This document shows positions 18,192 to 28,868 of a stretch of 64,000 nucleotides of DNA, piece after piece. The position numbers were made by a program, and so were the translations under genes. The notes below the pieces were generated by a model that was not told the origin of the DNA, ran no database searches, and was given only the letters and a program-made list of their open reading frames with translations. This stretch comes from Planctomycetia bacterium (GTDB taxonomy: Bacteria; Planctomycetota; Planctomycetia; Pirellulales; Thermoguttaceae), in contig JAUNBF010000001.1 in the NCBI GenBank assembly GCA_030527185.1, positions 115,376 through 179,375 of the forward strand. Reading direction: 5' to 3'. Position 1 is the stretch's first letter; the number at the start of each line of letters is the position of its first letter.

Positions 18192-19391
18192 GTGAAAAAG
18201 AAAACATTCTATCGTTGGCTCGTTCGGATTCTGATCTCGGTTTTTCTGGTTTGGCTCTTTCTGGAAGGTGGCGAGAAGGGACGAAAAATTTTTCTGGAAG
18301 CCAGTCCCTGGGTTGGTCTGGTGGCTCTGTTGACTGGCAGTTTCTCGCTTTTAAGCGGCATTCTGGTGGCGGTGTCTCTTTGGAAACGGCGGTTCTTTTG
18401 TCAATGGGTCTGTCCGTTGGGATTGTTGCAAGATGGCGTGCGGCAGGTACGTTTGGCAATTCGCGGAAAAAATGGTGGACGATATAGGCCTGTCGGGATG
18501 TTTCTGGCACTGCTGACGCTGGGAACGTTGTGGGGAGGAGTCGGTTTTTTGTGGCTCGACCCGATGGTACTGCTGGCAGGAACGGGAAATGGGCTGAATG
18601 TTGGTTGGTTGTTGGCAGGCATCCTGATTTTGGCGTTGATTTTCCCCTTTTTCTGGTGTTTCACGGTTTGTCCCTGCGGTGGCATGCAGGATATTTTGTG
18701 GAAAATACCTCGATTTTGGCAAAAAAAGAGAGGAGAAATGGCGGGAATTGATTCCCGACGGCAATTTTTAAAAGGGACTGTTTTTTTTATCCTGGCAGGC
18801 GTAGGGAGTTATGTTTCCCGCTCCATAACGTGTGTGCAGGCTTTTTTTCGCCCTCCGGGGGCGGTGGAAGAAGGGTTATTTTTATCGCGTTGCAGTCGTT
18901 GTGGAAATTGTGTAAAGGTTTGTCCCACTCAATTTTTGCAACCCGTGGAGACGTTGGGAGAAGCATGGCACACACCGCAGGCACGGTTGAACGAAGTGGG
19001 GATTTCCAACACGGTTTTTTGTCAGGCGGATTGTGTGGTCTGTACGCAAGTCTGTCCTACACAAGCCCTTCTTCCGATGTTGCTGATGGATAAACCGCGT
19101 GTGAAAATGGCCTCGATTCAACTCGATTTCACGCGATGTCGCCTTTACTACCAGCGAGAATGTAACCTTTGCGAACAGGAATGTCCTTACGGAGCGATTT
19201 CCATGGTCTGGTCGGAAGAAGAGTATTCTCAAATTCCCACGATTGACGACGATTTGTGTACAGGTTGCGGTCGCTGCATCGTTTCTTGTCCTGGAGAACC
19301 AAGTCTGGATAGTGGAGAGGAAGGATTGAACGCGGGTGGCCCCAAAGCCCTGGTGGCGATAAAAAATATTCCCAAAAATAACACCAAATAA
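18192..19391 (+). CDS. NapH/NapG-type polyferredoxin membrane protein (fused)
   Basis: This 399-aa protein starts at a GTG after AGGAAGG. The first ~190 residues are NapH-like: four membrane helices and two C-x3-C-P motifs (C-Q-W-V-C-P-L-G, C-F-T-V-C-P-C-G). A Tat-like S-R-R-Q-F-L-K-G-T plus hydrophobic stretch at about 195-215 then begins a NapG-like ferredoxin part with four cysteine clusters (C-S-R-C-G-N-C-V-K-V-C-P, C-Q-A-D-C-V-V-C-T-Q-V-C-P, C-N-L-C-E-Q-E-C-P, C-T-G-C-G-R-C-I-V-S-C-P). Known: NapH/NapG pass electrons from the quinol pool to a periplasmic reductase. No reductase gene is adjacent, so the electron acceptor is unknown. The arrangement looks like a single-chain NapH-NapG fusion. 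Confidence 0.82.
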   Translation: MKKKTFYRWLVRILISVFLVWLFLEGGEKGRKIFLEASPWVGLVALLTGSFSLLSGILVAVSLWKRRFFCQWVCPLGLLQDGVRQVRLAIRGKNGGRYRPVGMFLALLTLGTLWGGVGFLWLDPMVLLAGTGNGLNVGWLLAGILILALIFPFFWCFTVCPCGGMQDILWKIPRFWQKKRGEMAGIDSRRQFLKGTVFFILAGVGSYVSRSITCVQAFFRPPGAVEEGLFLSRCSRCGNCVKVCPTQFLQPVETLGEAWHTPQARLNEVGISNTVFCQADCVVCTQVCPTQALLPMLLMDKPRVKMASIQLDFTRCRLYYQRECNLCEQECPYGAISMVWSEEEYSQIPTIDDDLCTGCGRCIVSCPGEPSLDSGEEGLNAGGPKALVAIKNIPKNNTK

Positions 19392-19392
19392 C

Positions 19393-19421
19393 TTGACGAA
19401 TGGCAATTTTTATACTATAAT
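19393..19421 (+). promoter_or_regulatory. Promoter of the DUF1559 gene at 19548
   Basis: TTGACG, exactly 17 bp, TATAAT. The -35 box begins two bases after the stop codon of the preceding gene. The leader is about 120 nt and includes the near-palindrome CAAAAAATTTTTCG. Confidence 0.75.
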
Positions 19422-19547
19422 AACAAAATTGGGTGGTCTAAAACGCGATCGGTGGCGTACTTATAGTAGTTTCAAAAAATTTTTCGAAATGGTGTCGGAG
19501 TGGTTACGATACGGAAAACAAAAGTAGAATGAGGTTGAGAGGTTGTT

Positions 19548-20534
19548 ATGAAACGAGGATTTACGCTGGTCGAGTTGCTGGTGGTGATTGCCATCATCGG
19601 GATGTTGGTTGGTCTTTTGTTGCCAGCCGTGCAGATGGCGCGTGAGGCGGCGAGAAAGATGCAATGCAGTAACAACCAGAAACAAATGGGAGTTGCGGTT
19701 CATACGTATATTTCGGCGAACAACGAGAAATTCCCTATTGGAGTTCTGAAGAATGGAAGCGATCCCTTTGGTCTGTTTACCTTCCTGCTTCCGTATATTG
19801 AGCAAGCCTCTCTTTATGAGCGGATTTCGGAAATCACCAATGATTTTGGAGAGGGAAGTGATTATGTTTCCTATTATAATTTGATGGACAGCGATGAAGG
19901 TGAGGGGATTGCGGAAACGGTCATTAACACGTATATTTGTCCCAGTTGGCCGGATGAAACGAAGTGGGAAAATGACAGAGATCAGGGACTTTGCCTCTAC
20001 CAGGGAGTGGGGGGAGTGATCCGTGCCAACCACGAATCGGATAAAAAAGAGGATGGTTCCGGGGACTATTATCCTCAAACACAGACGTCTGATTTGTGTG
20101 TGAACGATTCAGGAGAATTTGGTAACGTGCCGCGCAATGGGATTTTTGAGTACGGGAAAGCGGTGCGGATTGGTGCGGTAAAAGATGGAATGAGCAACAC
20201 ACTGATGATTGGAGAGTTCGTCCATCGCGATCCCGACGGAGGTTTTCCGGGGAATGTACGTCCCTGGTTGTATGGTGGCTATAATAATCGAGCCGCGTTT
20301 TCTTTCAAAGTCATCACCGCGGATAACCCCTTATGTGACAAAGAAGTCGTTCGTACCTCAGGGGGTGCGCATCCCTTCAACCACCTTCCTTTCGGGAGCC
20401 ATCATACGGGTGGTGCCCATTTTGCGCGAGGGGATGGAAGTGCCTCTTTTGTTTCCAGTCGGATTGATATGAAAGTCTATAAAAATCTCGGCACCCGCAA
20501 CGGCGGCGAATCCAACGTCGAAATAGAAGATTAA
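19548..20534 (+). CDS. DUF1559 pilin-like protein
   Basis: This 328-aa protein starts with [18 protein letters not shown], a prepilin peptidase site directly at the N-terminus, followed by Q-M-A-R-E-A-A-R-K-M-Q-C-S-N-N-Q-K-Q. The C-terminus has H-H-T-G-G-A-H-F-A-R-G-D-G-S-A-S-F. It has its own promoter and is followed, after another promoter, by the GH127 gene. Closest in length and motifs within the window is the DUF1559 protein at 45136 (shared Y-I/V-C-P-S-W-P-D and T-R-N/D-G-G-E-S segments), so these two may be recent paralogues. Confidence 0.9.
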   Translation: MKRGFTLVELLVVIAIIGMLVGLLLPAVQMAREAARKMQCSNNQKQMGVAVHTYISANNEKFPIGVLKNGSDPFGLFTFLLPYIEQASLYERISEITNDFGEGSDYVSYYNLMDSDEGEGIAETVINTYICPSWPDETKWENDRDQGLCLYQGVGGVIRANHESDKKEDGSGDYYPQTQTSDLCVNDSGEFGNVPRNGIFEYGKAVRIGAVKDGMSNTLMIGEFVHRDPDGGFPGNVRPWLYGGYNNRAAFSFKVITADNPLCDKEVVRTSGGAHPFNHLPFGSHHTGGAHFARGDGSASFVSSRIDMKVYKNLGTRNGGESNVEIED

Positions 20535-20557
20535 TCTGGGAAAATTTTTCCTCAACC

Positions 20558-20586
20558 TTGACAGAAATGTTCCCCTCTTTTATACT
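20558..20586 (+). promoter_or_regulatory. Promoter of the GH127/DUF1559 pair
   Basis: TTGACA, 17 bp, TATACT. The leader of about 50 nt carries AAGGAG ahead of the GTG start at 20642. Confidence 0.78.
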
Positions 20587-20641
20587 GGAAAGATAGTATC
20601 ATTTTCCGTGTAAAAGAGGTTTTTGTTTTAAGGAGAGAGAC

Positions 20642-23023
20642 GTGAGAGTTTTGGGTTGGGTTCTATTGGGAATGTTGGGATTGGGAAATGTTCTAATGGG
20701 ACAGACTTCCCAGGAATATTCCATCTCGCCTGTGTTGTTTACGTCGGTGGAAGTTCCGACAGGATTCTGGAAGCCACGATTGGATGCGTGTCGGGAAGTG
20801 ACGATTCCGTTCTCCTTCAAGAAATGTGAGGAAACGGGGCGAATCAGCAACTTTGCCAAGGCGGGCGGATTGGAGGAAGGGAAGTTCCAGGGAATTTATT
20901 TCGACGACTCCGACCTGTACAAAGTGATCGAAGGGGCGGCCTATGTTCTGGCATTGCGGAAAGATGAGGCACTGGACAAATATCTGGACGGAGTGATTGC
21001 GAAAATTGCGGCAGCACAGGAACCGGACGGTTATTTGTACACTTCCCGAACGATTTACCAAAAAGCGGAAAATAAAGAGGGGCAATACGTTCCTCCGGGT
21101 GGGAATGATCGTTGGACGAGCTACGGCGGCCACGAACTCTACTGCGTCGGGCATTTGTATGAGGCTGCGGTGGCACATTATCAGGCGACGGGAAAGCGGA
21201 ATTTGTTGGATGTTGCGCTCAAGTCGGCGGATTTGATTTGCGAGACGTTCGGTTTTGACAAGGCGGAAAACTGGGCACCGGGACATGAGGAGATTGAAAT
21301 TGGTCTGGCGAAATTGTACCGTCTGACGGGGGAGAAAAAATATCTGGAGCAGGCCAAATATTTTCTGGATGTTCGCGGTCCGCAGGAGGGACGAAAGTTC
21401 AACGTGAAAACCACGTACAATCAGGAACACCTCCCCGTCGTCGAGCAGAAAGAAGCGGTGGGACATGCGGTTCGGGCGTTGTATCTGTATTCCGGGATGG
21501 CGGATATTGCCGCGTTGACGGGAGATAAAGCGTATAACGAGGCGATTCACGAAATCTGGAAGGATGTTGTCGAGCGGAAAATCTACGTGACGGGTGGTTT
21601 GGGAGCGATTCCCAAGGGGGAAGCCTTTGGAGCCGCGTATGAACTTCCCAACGACACGGCCTATTGCGAGACGTGTGCGGCGATTGCGGGGATTTACTGG
21701 AATCACCGTCTCTTTCTCGATTCGGGCGAAAGCAAGTACATCGACGTTCTGGAGAAAATCCTCTACAACGCGATGCTTTCCGGGGTGAGCATGTCGGGCG
21801 ACCGGTTTTTCTATCCAAACGTTTTGTGCGTGAAACAGGAGAAAAAAGAGCGAAGTCCGTGGTTTGGCTGTTCGTGTTGTCCGAGCAACGTCTGCCGTTT
21901 TCTCGCTTCCATGCCGGGGTATCTTTACGCGGTCAAGGGGAAAACGATTTATGTAAATTTGTATAGCGATTCCAAAGCAACCGTCAAAACCTCTCAGGGG
22001 GACGTGGTTCTGGAGCAAAAAACGAACTATCCGTGGGATGGAAAAATCCAGATCACCGTTCATACACCTGGGGAATATACGTTGAAATGCCGTGTTCCAG
22101 GCTGGGCACGTGGTGAGGCGATTCCCGGAGAGGAAAAATTGTACACTTTCCTGGGTGGGCATTTCCAGAAATACGACGCGACGCAGGACGGTTATCTGAC
22201 GTTGACGCGAAACTGGAAAGCGGGCGAAACGGTGGAACTGGATTTCCCGATGGAGATTTTGCGAGTGGTGGCTCACGAGAAAGTGGAAGCGGATCGCGGT
22301 CGAGTCGCGTTGCAGCGTGGCCCAATTGTTTATTGTGTCGAACAGCAGGACACCTCCGTGGCATCGTTGCAATCGGTTTTGCTGAAGGATGAAACGCCGT
22401 TGACGACCGCTTTTGAGCCAGAAATGCTGGGTGGGATTCAGGTGATTCGCGGAACATGGAGTGTCCTTGGCGAAGGAAAAGAGTCGCAGGGAGAAGTTCC
22501 CTTTACCGCCATTCCGTACTATGCGTGGGCACACCGGGAGGCTCGTCAGATGACGGTCTGGATTCCGCGTCAGTGGGATGTGGTCGAACCGTTGACTTTT
22601 TGGAACAAGTGCCGATGGAGTGCATCTCGGGGGGACGCGAGCCTGCTGATGGACGGTTCCGTTCCGAAAGATGAAAAAGAATGGAATCATCCCCGTCTGC
22701 ATTGGTGGCCGGCCAAAGGTTCGCAGCAGTGGTTGCAATGCGAGTTTCCCTGCAAAAAATGGGTGCGGGGAACGTCGATCTGGTGGTTTGACGATACTGG
22801 ACGTGGGGAATGCCGTGTTCCGCAGTCCTGGAAAGTCCTCTATCGGGAAGGCGAAACGTGGAAACCGGTCGCTGAAGCCTCGGTTTATGGAGTGGCTCCG
22901 TGGGGATTTAATGACGTGACGTTTCAGCCCGTGGAAACCGACGCGATTCGCGTGGAAATTCAGTCGCAACCACAATGGGCGGGTGGGGTTTATGAGTGGA
23001 AACTGCACCTTGAGAAACGGTAG
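20642..23023 (+). CDS. Exported GH127 beta-L-arabinofuranosidase family protein (DUF1680)
   Basis: This 793-aa protein has a signal peptide (residues 1-20) and the GH127 alpha/alpha-barrel. The metal/catalytic set known from bifidobacterial HypBA1 (one Glu, three Cys) can be placed: E343 and C345 in Y-C-E-T-C-A-A-I-A, and C412/C413 in G-C-S-C-C-P-S-N. Beta-sandwich domains fill the C-terminal half. The family releases L-arabinofuranose from plant or glycoprotein glycans. The start is GTG at 20642 after AAGGAG. The gene is followed 11 bp later by a DUF1559 gene, a pairing seen repeatedly in this window. Confidence 0.88.
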   Translation: MRVLGWVLLGMLGLGNVLMGQTSQEYSISPVLFTSVEVPTGFWKPRLDACREVTIPFSFKKCEETGRISNFAKAGGLEEGKFQGIYFDDSDLYKVIEGAAYVLALRKDEALDKYLDGVIAKIAAAQEPDGYLYTSRTIYQKAENKEGQYVPPGGNDRWTSYGGHELYCVGHLYEAAVAHYQATGKRNLLDVALKSADLICETFGFDKAENWAPGHEEIEIGLAKLYRLTGEKKYLEQAKYFLDVRGPQEGRKFNVKTTYNQEHLPVVEQKEAVGHAVRALYLYSGMADIAALTGDKAYNEAIHEIWKDVVERKIYVTGGLGAIPKGEAFGAAYELPNDTAYCETCAAIAGIYWNHRLFLDSGESKYIDVLEKILYNAMLSGVSMSGDRFFYPNVLCVKQEKKERSPWFGCSCCPSNVCRFLASMPGYLYAVKGKTIYVNLYSDSKATVKTSQGDVVLEQKTNYPWDGKIQITVHTPGEYTLKCRVPGWARGEAIPGEEKLYTFLGGHFQKYDATQDGYLTLTRNWKAGETVELDFPMEILRVVAHEKVEADRGRVALQRGPIVYCVEQQDTSVASLQSVLLKDETPLTTAFEPEMLGGIQVIRGTWSVLGEGKESQGEVPFTAIPYYAWAHREARQMTVWIPRQWDVVEPLTFWNKCRWSASRGDASLLMDGSVPKDEKEWNHPRLHWWPAKGSQQWLQCEFPCKKWVRGTSIWWFDDTGRGECRVPQSWKVLYREGETWKPVAEASVYGVAPWGFNDVTFQPVETDAIRVEIQSQPQWAGGVYEWKLHLEKR

Positions 23024-23034
23024 GCGGGTGATGT

Positions 23035-23910
23035 ATGGCAGGGAATGAGTGGAACAGGAAAAATGGATTTACGCTGGTCGAATTGCTGGTGGTGGTTGCC
23101 ATCATCGGCATTCTGATTGGCCTGCTGCTTCCGGCAGTTCAATCGGCACGGGAAGCGGCTCGTGGAATCCAGTGTGCCAACCACCTCCGCCAGATCGGCT
23201 TGGGATTCTTGAATTTTGAAGCGATTCATGGCTATATCCCGCCCTGCCATACCAAATTGCCGAAAAAGGGGAACCATTACCGCGGCCATAACGTTTTGAC
23301 ACAACTTTTACCGTATTTGGAACAGGAAAACATCTACCTCCAATTTGATCTGGAAATCAGTTGGGACGAGGGGAGTAATCTGGCCGCGTCCCAACATTCG
23401 ATTCCTCTTTTTCGCTGTCCCTCGGCACCGGCAGATCGGGAATTCATTTCCGATTACGCGGCGGATGAGAAAATTTATGCACCCGTTTACGATATTTTCA
23501 TCAACGCGGGAATGGCAACGCGACGAAACAAGTGGCACAACATGCTGGTTTACCTCGACTCCGGCCCGATTACCGTGGCACAAGTGGTGGATGGCATGTC
23601 GAACAGTATGCTTTTCTTTGAGGATGGCGGACGGCCAAACGGTTATACCGGTTTTGTCTCCAATGGCCGAACGAATCTTTCCGGTTCCGAGTGGGCCAGT
23701 TACGACGCGGCCTTTGTGACCGACGAGCCGGTCGGAATGCAGTTTATCAATGCTCAAAATAGCAACGAAATTTACAGTTTCCATCCCACCGGTTGTTTCT
23801 TCCTCTACGGCGATGCCTCTGTCCGTTTTCATCCCGTCACGATCGACCCGGAAGCGTTTTTCTCCCTTTTCACTTACAATCAACGGGACATTATCTCCGG
23901 GGAATATTAA
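23035..23910 (+). CDS. DUF1559 pilin-like protein
   Basis: This 291-aa protein begins [22 protein letters not shown], so a ten-residue leader precedes the prepilin cleavage site. [18 protein letters not shown] follows. The C-terminus has [17 protein letters not shown]. It lies 11 bp after the GH127 gene and shares its transcript. A second ATG four bases upstream (23031) is in another frame. Confidence 0.88.
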   Translation: MAGNEWNRKNGFTLVELLVVVAIIGILIGLLLPAVQSAREAARGIQCANHLRQIGLGFLNFEAIHGYIPPCHTKLPKKGNHYRGHNVLTQLLPYLEQENIYLQFDLEISWDEGSNLAASQHSIPLFRCPSAPADREFISDYAADEKIYAPVYDIFINAGMATRRNKWHNMLVYLDSGPITVAQVVDGMSNSMLFFEDGGRPNGYTGFVSNGRTNLSGSEWASYDAAFVTDEPVGMQFINAQNSNEIYSFHPTGCFFLYGDASVRFHPVTIDPEAFFSLFTYNQRDIISGEY

Positions 23911-24136
23911 AAAGCTCCTGGAATAAATTTGAAAGATACTTCTCCCTCCACTCTTTCTTTCTCCACCTCCCCACGATGAGAAGTTCCTCTTCTCAAAAAC
24001 CATCCAAACCGTATGGGGGGGATTGGCTGTAATTTTAATCATGCCGTTATTGTGCTTATGTAATTCAGGAAGGAAGCGGTTGCGGTCTCCCTTCCTGGAC
24101 TTTCGGAACAACACATTTACGGCAAAATAGACGCTT

Positions 24137-27100
24137 TTAGTAGATTCGCAATTTCTTCCATTCCCATGGGTCGTTACTGAAGAGCGTGGCGGTGGGATCT
24201 GTGGCCGAAGGAGTAAAGAGGGAAAGAACCCCCTCTTCTTCTGTGAAAACTTCATCTACTACCGATGTTGTCATGGGTGAAGAGGCAAAGGATTCCAGCA
24301 TGTGATCCAGAAAAGTAACCGTAATTCCCTCCTCCTTGAGATGGCTCGGTTCCAGCGAAACTACTGTAGGTACAACGGATACGCGGGTTGGCTCTGTCAC
24401 CAATGTTACAGGCTGTGTCGCAACAGGAATTTCTGTCACTGCCAACGGTTCACCTCCTCCTATTTCCTGGACTTGCGCCAATTTATTGTTCCGCGTTTCC
24501 GGCATCACGATTCCCGTTGTCCCTTTCGTCCGACCGAAATTTTGGGCGAAGAGAATCAGATCGTCAATGTCCACCTGTCCATCTTTGTTGTAGTCCGCGA
24601 GAACCGAATCCTTATCTTTCTCCGTCGAATTTCCAAACAACCTCGCAAACGCAATCAAATCGTCGATGTCAATGCTATGATCCTGATTCATGTCGTACGG
24701 CAGTGCTTCCACCTTTGTTTCCAACACATCCTGATTATTGACCGAAATCCCTACCGATTCCGGTTTTGTCAAATCCGAAACCCCCGACCCTTCCGTTTGA
24801 GTTGGCGTAAAGTAGATCGAACCCCAGAACGTGTTTGCCCCATTGGCCATGAAAAGATTTTCTCCCACCGCAAACTCCACCATTATGCTCCCATCCGTTC
24901 CCGTTATCGTCCCCTCAATCCCCTCCGGCACGTTCCGTAACCCCTCGATTGTAAACAACTTCGGATTATACGTCACTTCCACGCTCACCGAACTTCCAGG
25001 TTCATGCTCATTCATCCCCTCCGACCAGATTTCGCCGTAAAACGAATCCCAGTCCGAAATCGTCTCTATCGAAGTTGGTATCTCATTCGTCGCATTTTCC
25101 TGGGTGTAATCATTTGAATCCTTCTGCAAAACCATTATTGATGAAATTGTGCTGGAGGGTTCATATTGATATTCATAGGCACCGAGATCAATCCTACCGA
25201 TAATACGGTTCTTTCCTGCTAAATCCAACCAACTCTTATCCATTCCAGCGGCATAAGCATACCGATTGGCTCCTTTGTTAAACGCTTGGGAATTTTCGGA
25301 TAATTGGTAATCTTTCTTGGTAATAAACAATGGCAATCGGGGATCGTATTCGTAATTATTGGCACTACTTTCGGCATCCCATTCCGTATAAGAGGAGAGG
25401 TTGTTACAACCTTTCATGAAGTATTTAGGAAGCTCCCCCTCCATTATCTCTTGAATAAGAAAAACGTCATTATTCCCATCCTCAGCAACATTACAGGCAA
25501 TGATTGAATTATAAATAGCCAATCCGCTATCGTCACCATAATAGCTATAACCTGCACTAATTCCGCCGCCAGAATCGGCACGATTTCCTGCAATCGTACA
25601 GTTGGTGATCATTAATCCGCCATCCATACCGTAAGAATAGCTGTAATAATCAATTCCCCCGCCATACTTGCTGGAGTTGTCGGAAATAAGGGAGTTTGTA
25701 ATGGTTAATTGGCCGTAACCGTAAGAAGCAATTCCCCCGCCATAACCATAATCAGGAGTAGAACCATCGGGATTGAGAATACTCTCATCGGGTTCGGAAG
25801 TATTACCGGAAATTTGGGAATTGATAATGGTCATGGTTCCACAATTATAAATTCCGCCACCATCAGTTCCACTGAAATTGTACGTAATCAACGTATTTTT
25901 GATGGTCATGGTTCCGCTATTGTAAATTCCGCCACCAGGACGATATATGTCATAAGATGAATTTTGGGTAACGGTGGAATCCTCTACAGTCAATACACCG
26001 AAATTGGTAATTCCGCCTTCATACGTTCCATTCGTAAAGGTCAGTCCTTTAAGGATAACAGGCGTTTCTTCCGTTCCCGCGGAGACTTTTATCACGCCAC
26101 TTCGCTTGTTGGCATCCAGGGTAATTTTATTCTTTCCATCAATACTCAAAGTCTTATCAATGAGGAGTGATCCCCGAAGAAGAATGGAACCTTCCAATCC
26201 ATCCGCAAAAGTAATGGTGGTATACTCTGTCGCCCAAAATAATGCTTCTCGTAGTGACCATTCACCATCCGTCAAATCAAAACTGTCGTTTAGCGTATCT
26301 ACCACAGAAGAATAAGAAAAGGAAGAAGAGGGGACAGTCTCATTATAAGCTCCAATAGTAACGTTTCCATTCTCATCAACTATGGGGGAATCACTGCGCA
26401 AACGTAAATCCAGAGGTGAACGGGTTGTCTCATACGGATCGTAAGAATCGTAATAGTCTTGCGGATAATAATACCAGTAATCATCATCGTAACCTTCATA
26501 AAGACCAGGATACACTACCGGACCGGAAACGAACATGGGATTATAATCGAAGAAATTATTACTTCCCTCATATACCGCTTCTATATTACTCTTTCCATAA
26601 TCGGAATAATTCATAGTTATAATACTATTGTCAATTTCCACCAGAGTATCGTCGGAAATAATTCCCCCTCCCGCTAACCAACCCGTATTTCCGGTAATGG
26701 TGGCATTGGTAATAACCACATCCCCTTCCCCCCAAATACCCCCACCGTAAGAGGCATAGTTTTCCCAAATAGCCGAATTGATGAGAGTTAAACTACCCAG
26801 ACTTGCGATTCCTCCTCCATACTGAGCGTGATTGCGGTAAATTTGTGAATTTTCAACGGTCAACGTTCCGTAATTGTTGAAAATTCCGCCACCATCGGCA
26901 TTGGCATAAAATCCCGTATTGGTATCGACATAACCTCCCGTGATTGACAAGCCTTTGAGAACCACATGTTGCTCTTTCGTTCCTGTCTCTACTAGGATGG
27001 CACGACCCCGTCGTTTCACATCCAGCGTAATTCTCCCATCGCCGTCTATGGTTAGTGATCTATCAAGAATGAGTGTTTCATATAACTCGATCGTTCCTTC

Positions 27101-27694
27101 CAAATCTTCCGCAAAGGTAATCCGTGCATTCTCTGGTGCGCAATAGACCAATTCCTGAAGTGACCAATTCTTGTCCGCCAAATTAAACTCACTGCTATCC
27201 AGCGTAGTTACCACAAAAGCACCCGATTCAATAATAAATGGAAAGGATTCATTAAGTATATCCCTCACTCCGTCATACTCATAAGCTCCAATATCCACTG
27301 TATCTTTATAAATACGAGATTTCCCGTCCCTGTCGAATGATCCCTCAACAAGATCGTTGTCTCCTTCGTCAATGGCTGCCGAGTCACTTCGTAAATGCAA
27401 ATCCAGAGTCGCTGCATTCCACAATTTACCCTCTACATAATCGGGTGGATTAACAAAATAGGGGTTCCCACCGACAATATTATTCTTCCCTGAATACGAC
27501 GAGGAAACAATGTTCCTCCCGATGTCTTTGGTATAGTTCAGACTGACAATGCTGTTATAAAGTTGCAACACGTTGTTTTTGTCGTAAATTCCACCGCCGT
27601 AGTCTGCCGAATTCCCTGAAATCGTACTATTCTTGATAATCAGTTTGCCATTCTCTTCATAATTCACTTCATAAATCTCGTAGAAATAAAACAT
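24137..27694 (-). pseudogene. C-terminal part of a giant beta-helix/dockerin surface protein (downstream of in-frame stop)
   Basis: This is about 1,185 aa from the first ATG, but the frame is open from 27730, directly after the TAA at 27731-27733. It carries many right-handed beta-helix repeats (G-G-G-I-Y, T-I-x-N-S-x-I-S-G-N-S), as in polymorphic outer-membrane-protein-like adhesins, two or three C-terminal beta domains, and a type I dockerin pair (D-M-N-Q-D-H-S-I-D-I-D-D-L and D-Y-N-K-D-G-Q-V-D-I-D-D-L) of calcium-binding EF-hand-like loops. Without the upstream part it has no signal peptide. It reads as one gene with 27731-28570 interrupted by a nonsense codon. Confidence 0.7.
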
Positions 27695-27730
27695 CTGGGG
27701 TTTATCGTAGAAAAACCCGCCTCCTTCGTA

Positions 27731-28570
27731 TTACGCCGAATTTCCCGCAATCACCCACTTAGTGACAATCAGAATGCCATTACCACTATCGTAAATCCCG
27801 CCGCCGTTGAATTCCGCCGAATTTCCCGCAATCGTCGAATTCTTGACCGTCATCGTACCACCGTTACTGTTGTAAATTCCGCCACCAAAGGAAGCCGAAT
27901 TTCCCGCAATCGTTGAATTTATGACCGTCAGCGTGCCTAGGTTGTAAATTCCGCCACCGGTGGAAGCCGAATTACCCTCAATCGTCGAATTCATGACCGT
28001 CAGCGTGCCTTGGTTGTGAATCGCCCCGCCAGAGGAATCTATTGTTCCACCAGTGAGGGTGAGGCCACCAAGATTGACGGTGGCTGTGGTGTAGATGGAC
28101 ATGACATGGGATTGCTGGGCAGCGTCGATGGTGAGGGGGATGGATTTGCCGTCGTTGTCGAAACCGAGGGAAACGATGGTGAGGGAGCCGTATTTGGTGG
28201 AATCAATGGAGATGTTGATTTTGTCGGACCAGGTGGCGTAGGTGATGGTGTTGCGGTCGGAGGTGGTGCGGAGGACAATGAGGTCGGGCCCGGAGGTATC
28301 GTATGCGGCATTGTAAATTTCTTTTTGCAGTTTTTCTGCGGTTAGATCTTGATTGGTGATTTCGATGATGTTGATATCCTCCATGGATTCAGGAAGGTTG
28401 AAGTCGGAATACTTGCTTTGGATAGCATCGTACTGGAATGGAGAGATGGATAGTAGTGTACGTTCTTCCAGCGACTCGAACCGCAGCAAATTACGGGCAT
28501 GAGTGGGAAGTTTACGGGTTTGGGAACGTCGTGTCGGGAAAAGTGTGGAGAAAAATCGCTTCGTTTTCAT
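27731..28570 (-). pseudogene. N-terminal part of the giant beta-helix/dockerin protein, ending at an in-frame TAA
   Basis: This 279-aa open segment starts at the ATG at 28570 (GAGGTG upstream). It has a basic N-terminus and an L-R-F-E-S-L-E-E-R-T-L-L-S motif, the LExRxLLS element found near the start of very large exported planctomycete proteins. Repeats of the form T-L-T-V-I-N-S-T-I-A-G-N-S-A follow. It ends ...V-I-A-G-N-S-A then TAA, and the same frame continues Y-E-G-G-G-F-F, where neighbouring repeats have G-N-S-A-x-(F/Y)-G-G-G-I-Y. The stop thus falls at the variable position of one repeat. Either a nonsense mutation or a sequence error; the truncated product would be secreted but lack the dockerin. 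Confidence 0.72.
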
Positions 28571-28644
28571 GGTTCACCTCGATTCAGTTCGTTTTTCGTG
28601 CTTTTGACGGGATTTTTTGAAATGTTTTCAACTCTTTTTGTTAC

Positions 28645-28673
28645 ATTTTGCCATAATCAATGTTTCGTGTCAA
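28645..28673 (-). promoter_or_regulatory. Candidate promoter of the beta-helix/dockerin gene
   Basis: On the minus strand TTGACA (28668-28673), 17 bp, CAAAAT (28645-28650), about 70 nt before the ATG at 28570. Confidence 0.6.
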
Positions 28674-28785
28674 GCAGAGGGGGACTTTTTTTGTAGATAT
28701 TCCCCTAATTTTCTACTGAATTTTATAAAAATTGGGGGTGAAATTCCCGGTATCTTTGGGAACGCGGGTTTTTTGGGGAAGTACC

Positions 28786-28813
28786 TTGTTTTTTTTCTGT
28801 TCTTTTGTACAAT
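28786..28813 (+). promoter_or_regulatory. Candidate promoter of the transglutaminase gene
   Basis: TTGTTT, 16 bp, TACAAT. The spacer begins within an 8-T run (28789-28796). It lies inside the longest possible open frame and argues that translation starts downstream, at 28851 or 28869. Confidence 0.55.
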
Positions 28814-28868
28814 GGAGTGGGTCTCCTGTTCCACGGTAATTTCCAGGTTCATGAATCAGGGAAAAGGT

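Noticed and set aside
20693..23008. 771-aa minus-strand open frame opposite GH127
   Set aside because: Antisense of an enzyme with identifiable catalytic residues; the translation is Arg/Phe/His-rich without domains.
27731..27733. Recoding of the in-frame stop as selenocysteine, prompted by the SelA-like gene
   Set aside because: The codon is TAA, not TGA, and the SelA-like protein lacks its catalytic lysine.
28617..28868. Upstream extension of the transglutaminase gene
   Set aside because: A -35/-10 pair (28786-28813) lies inside the extension and its translation is Phe/Ile-rich without resemblance to the family N-terminus.
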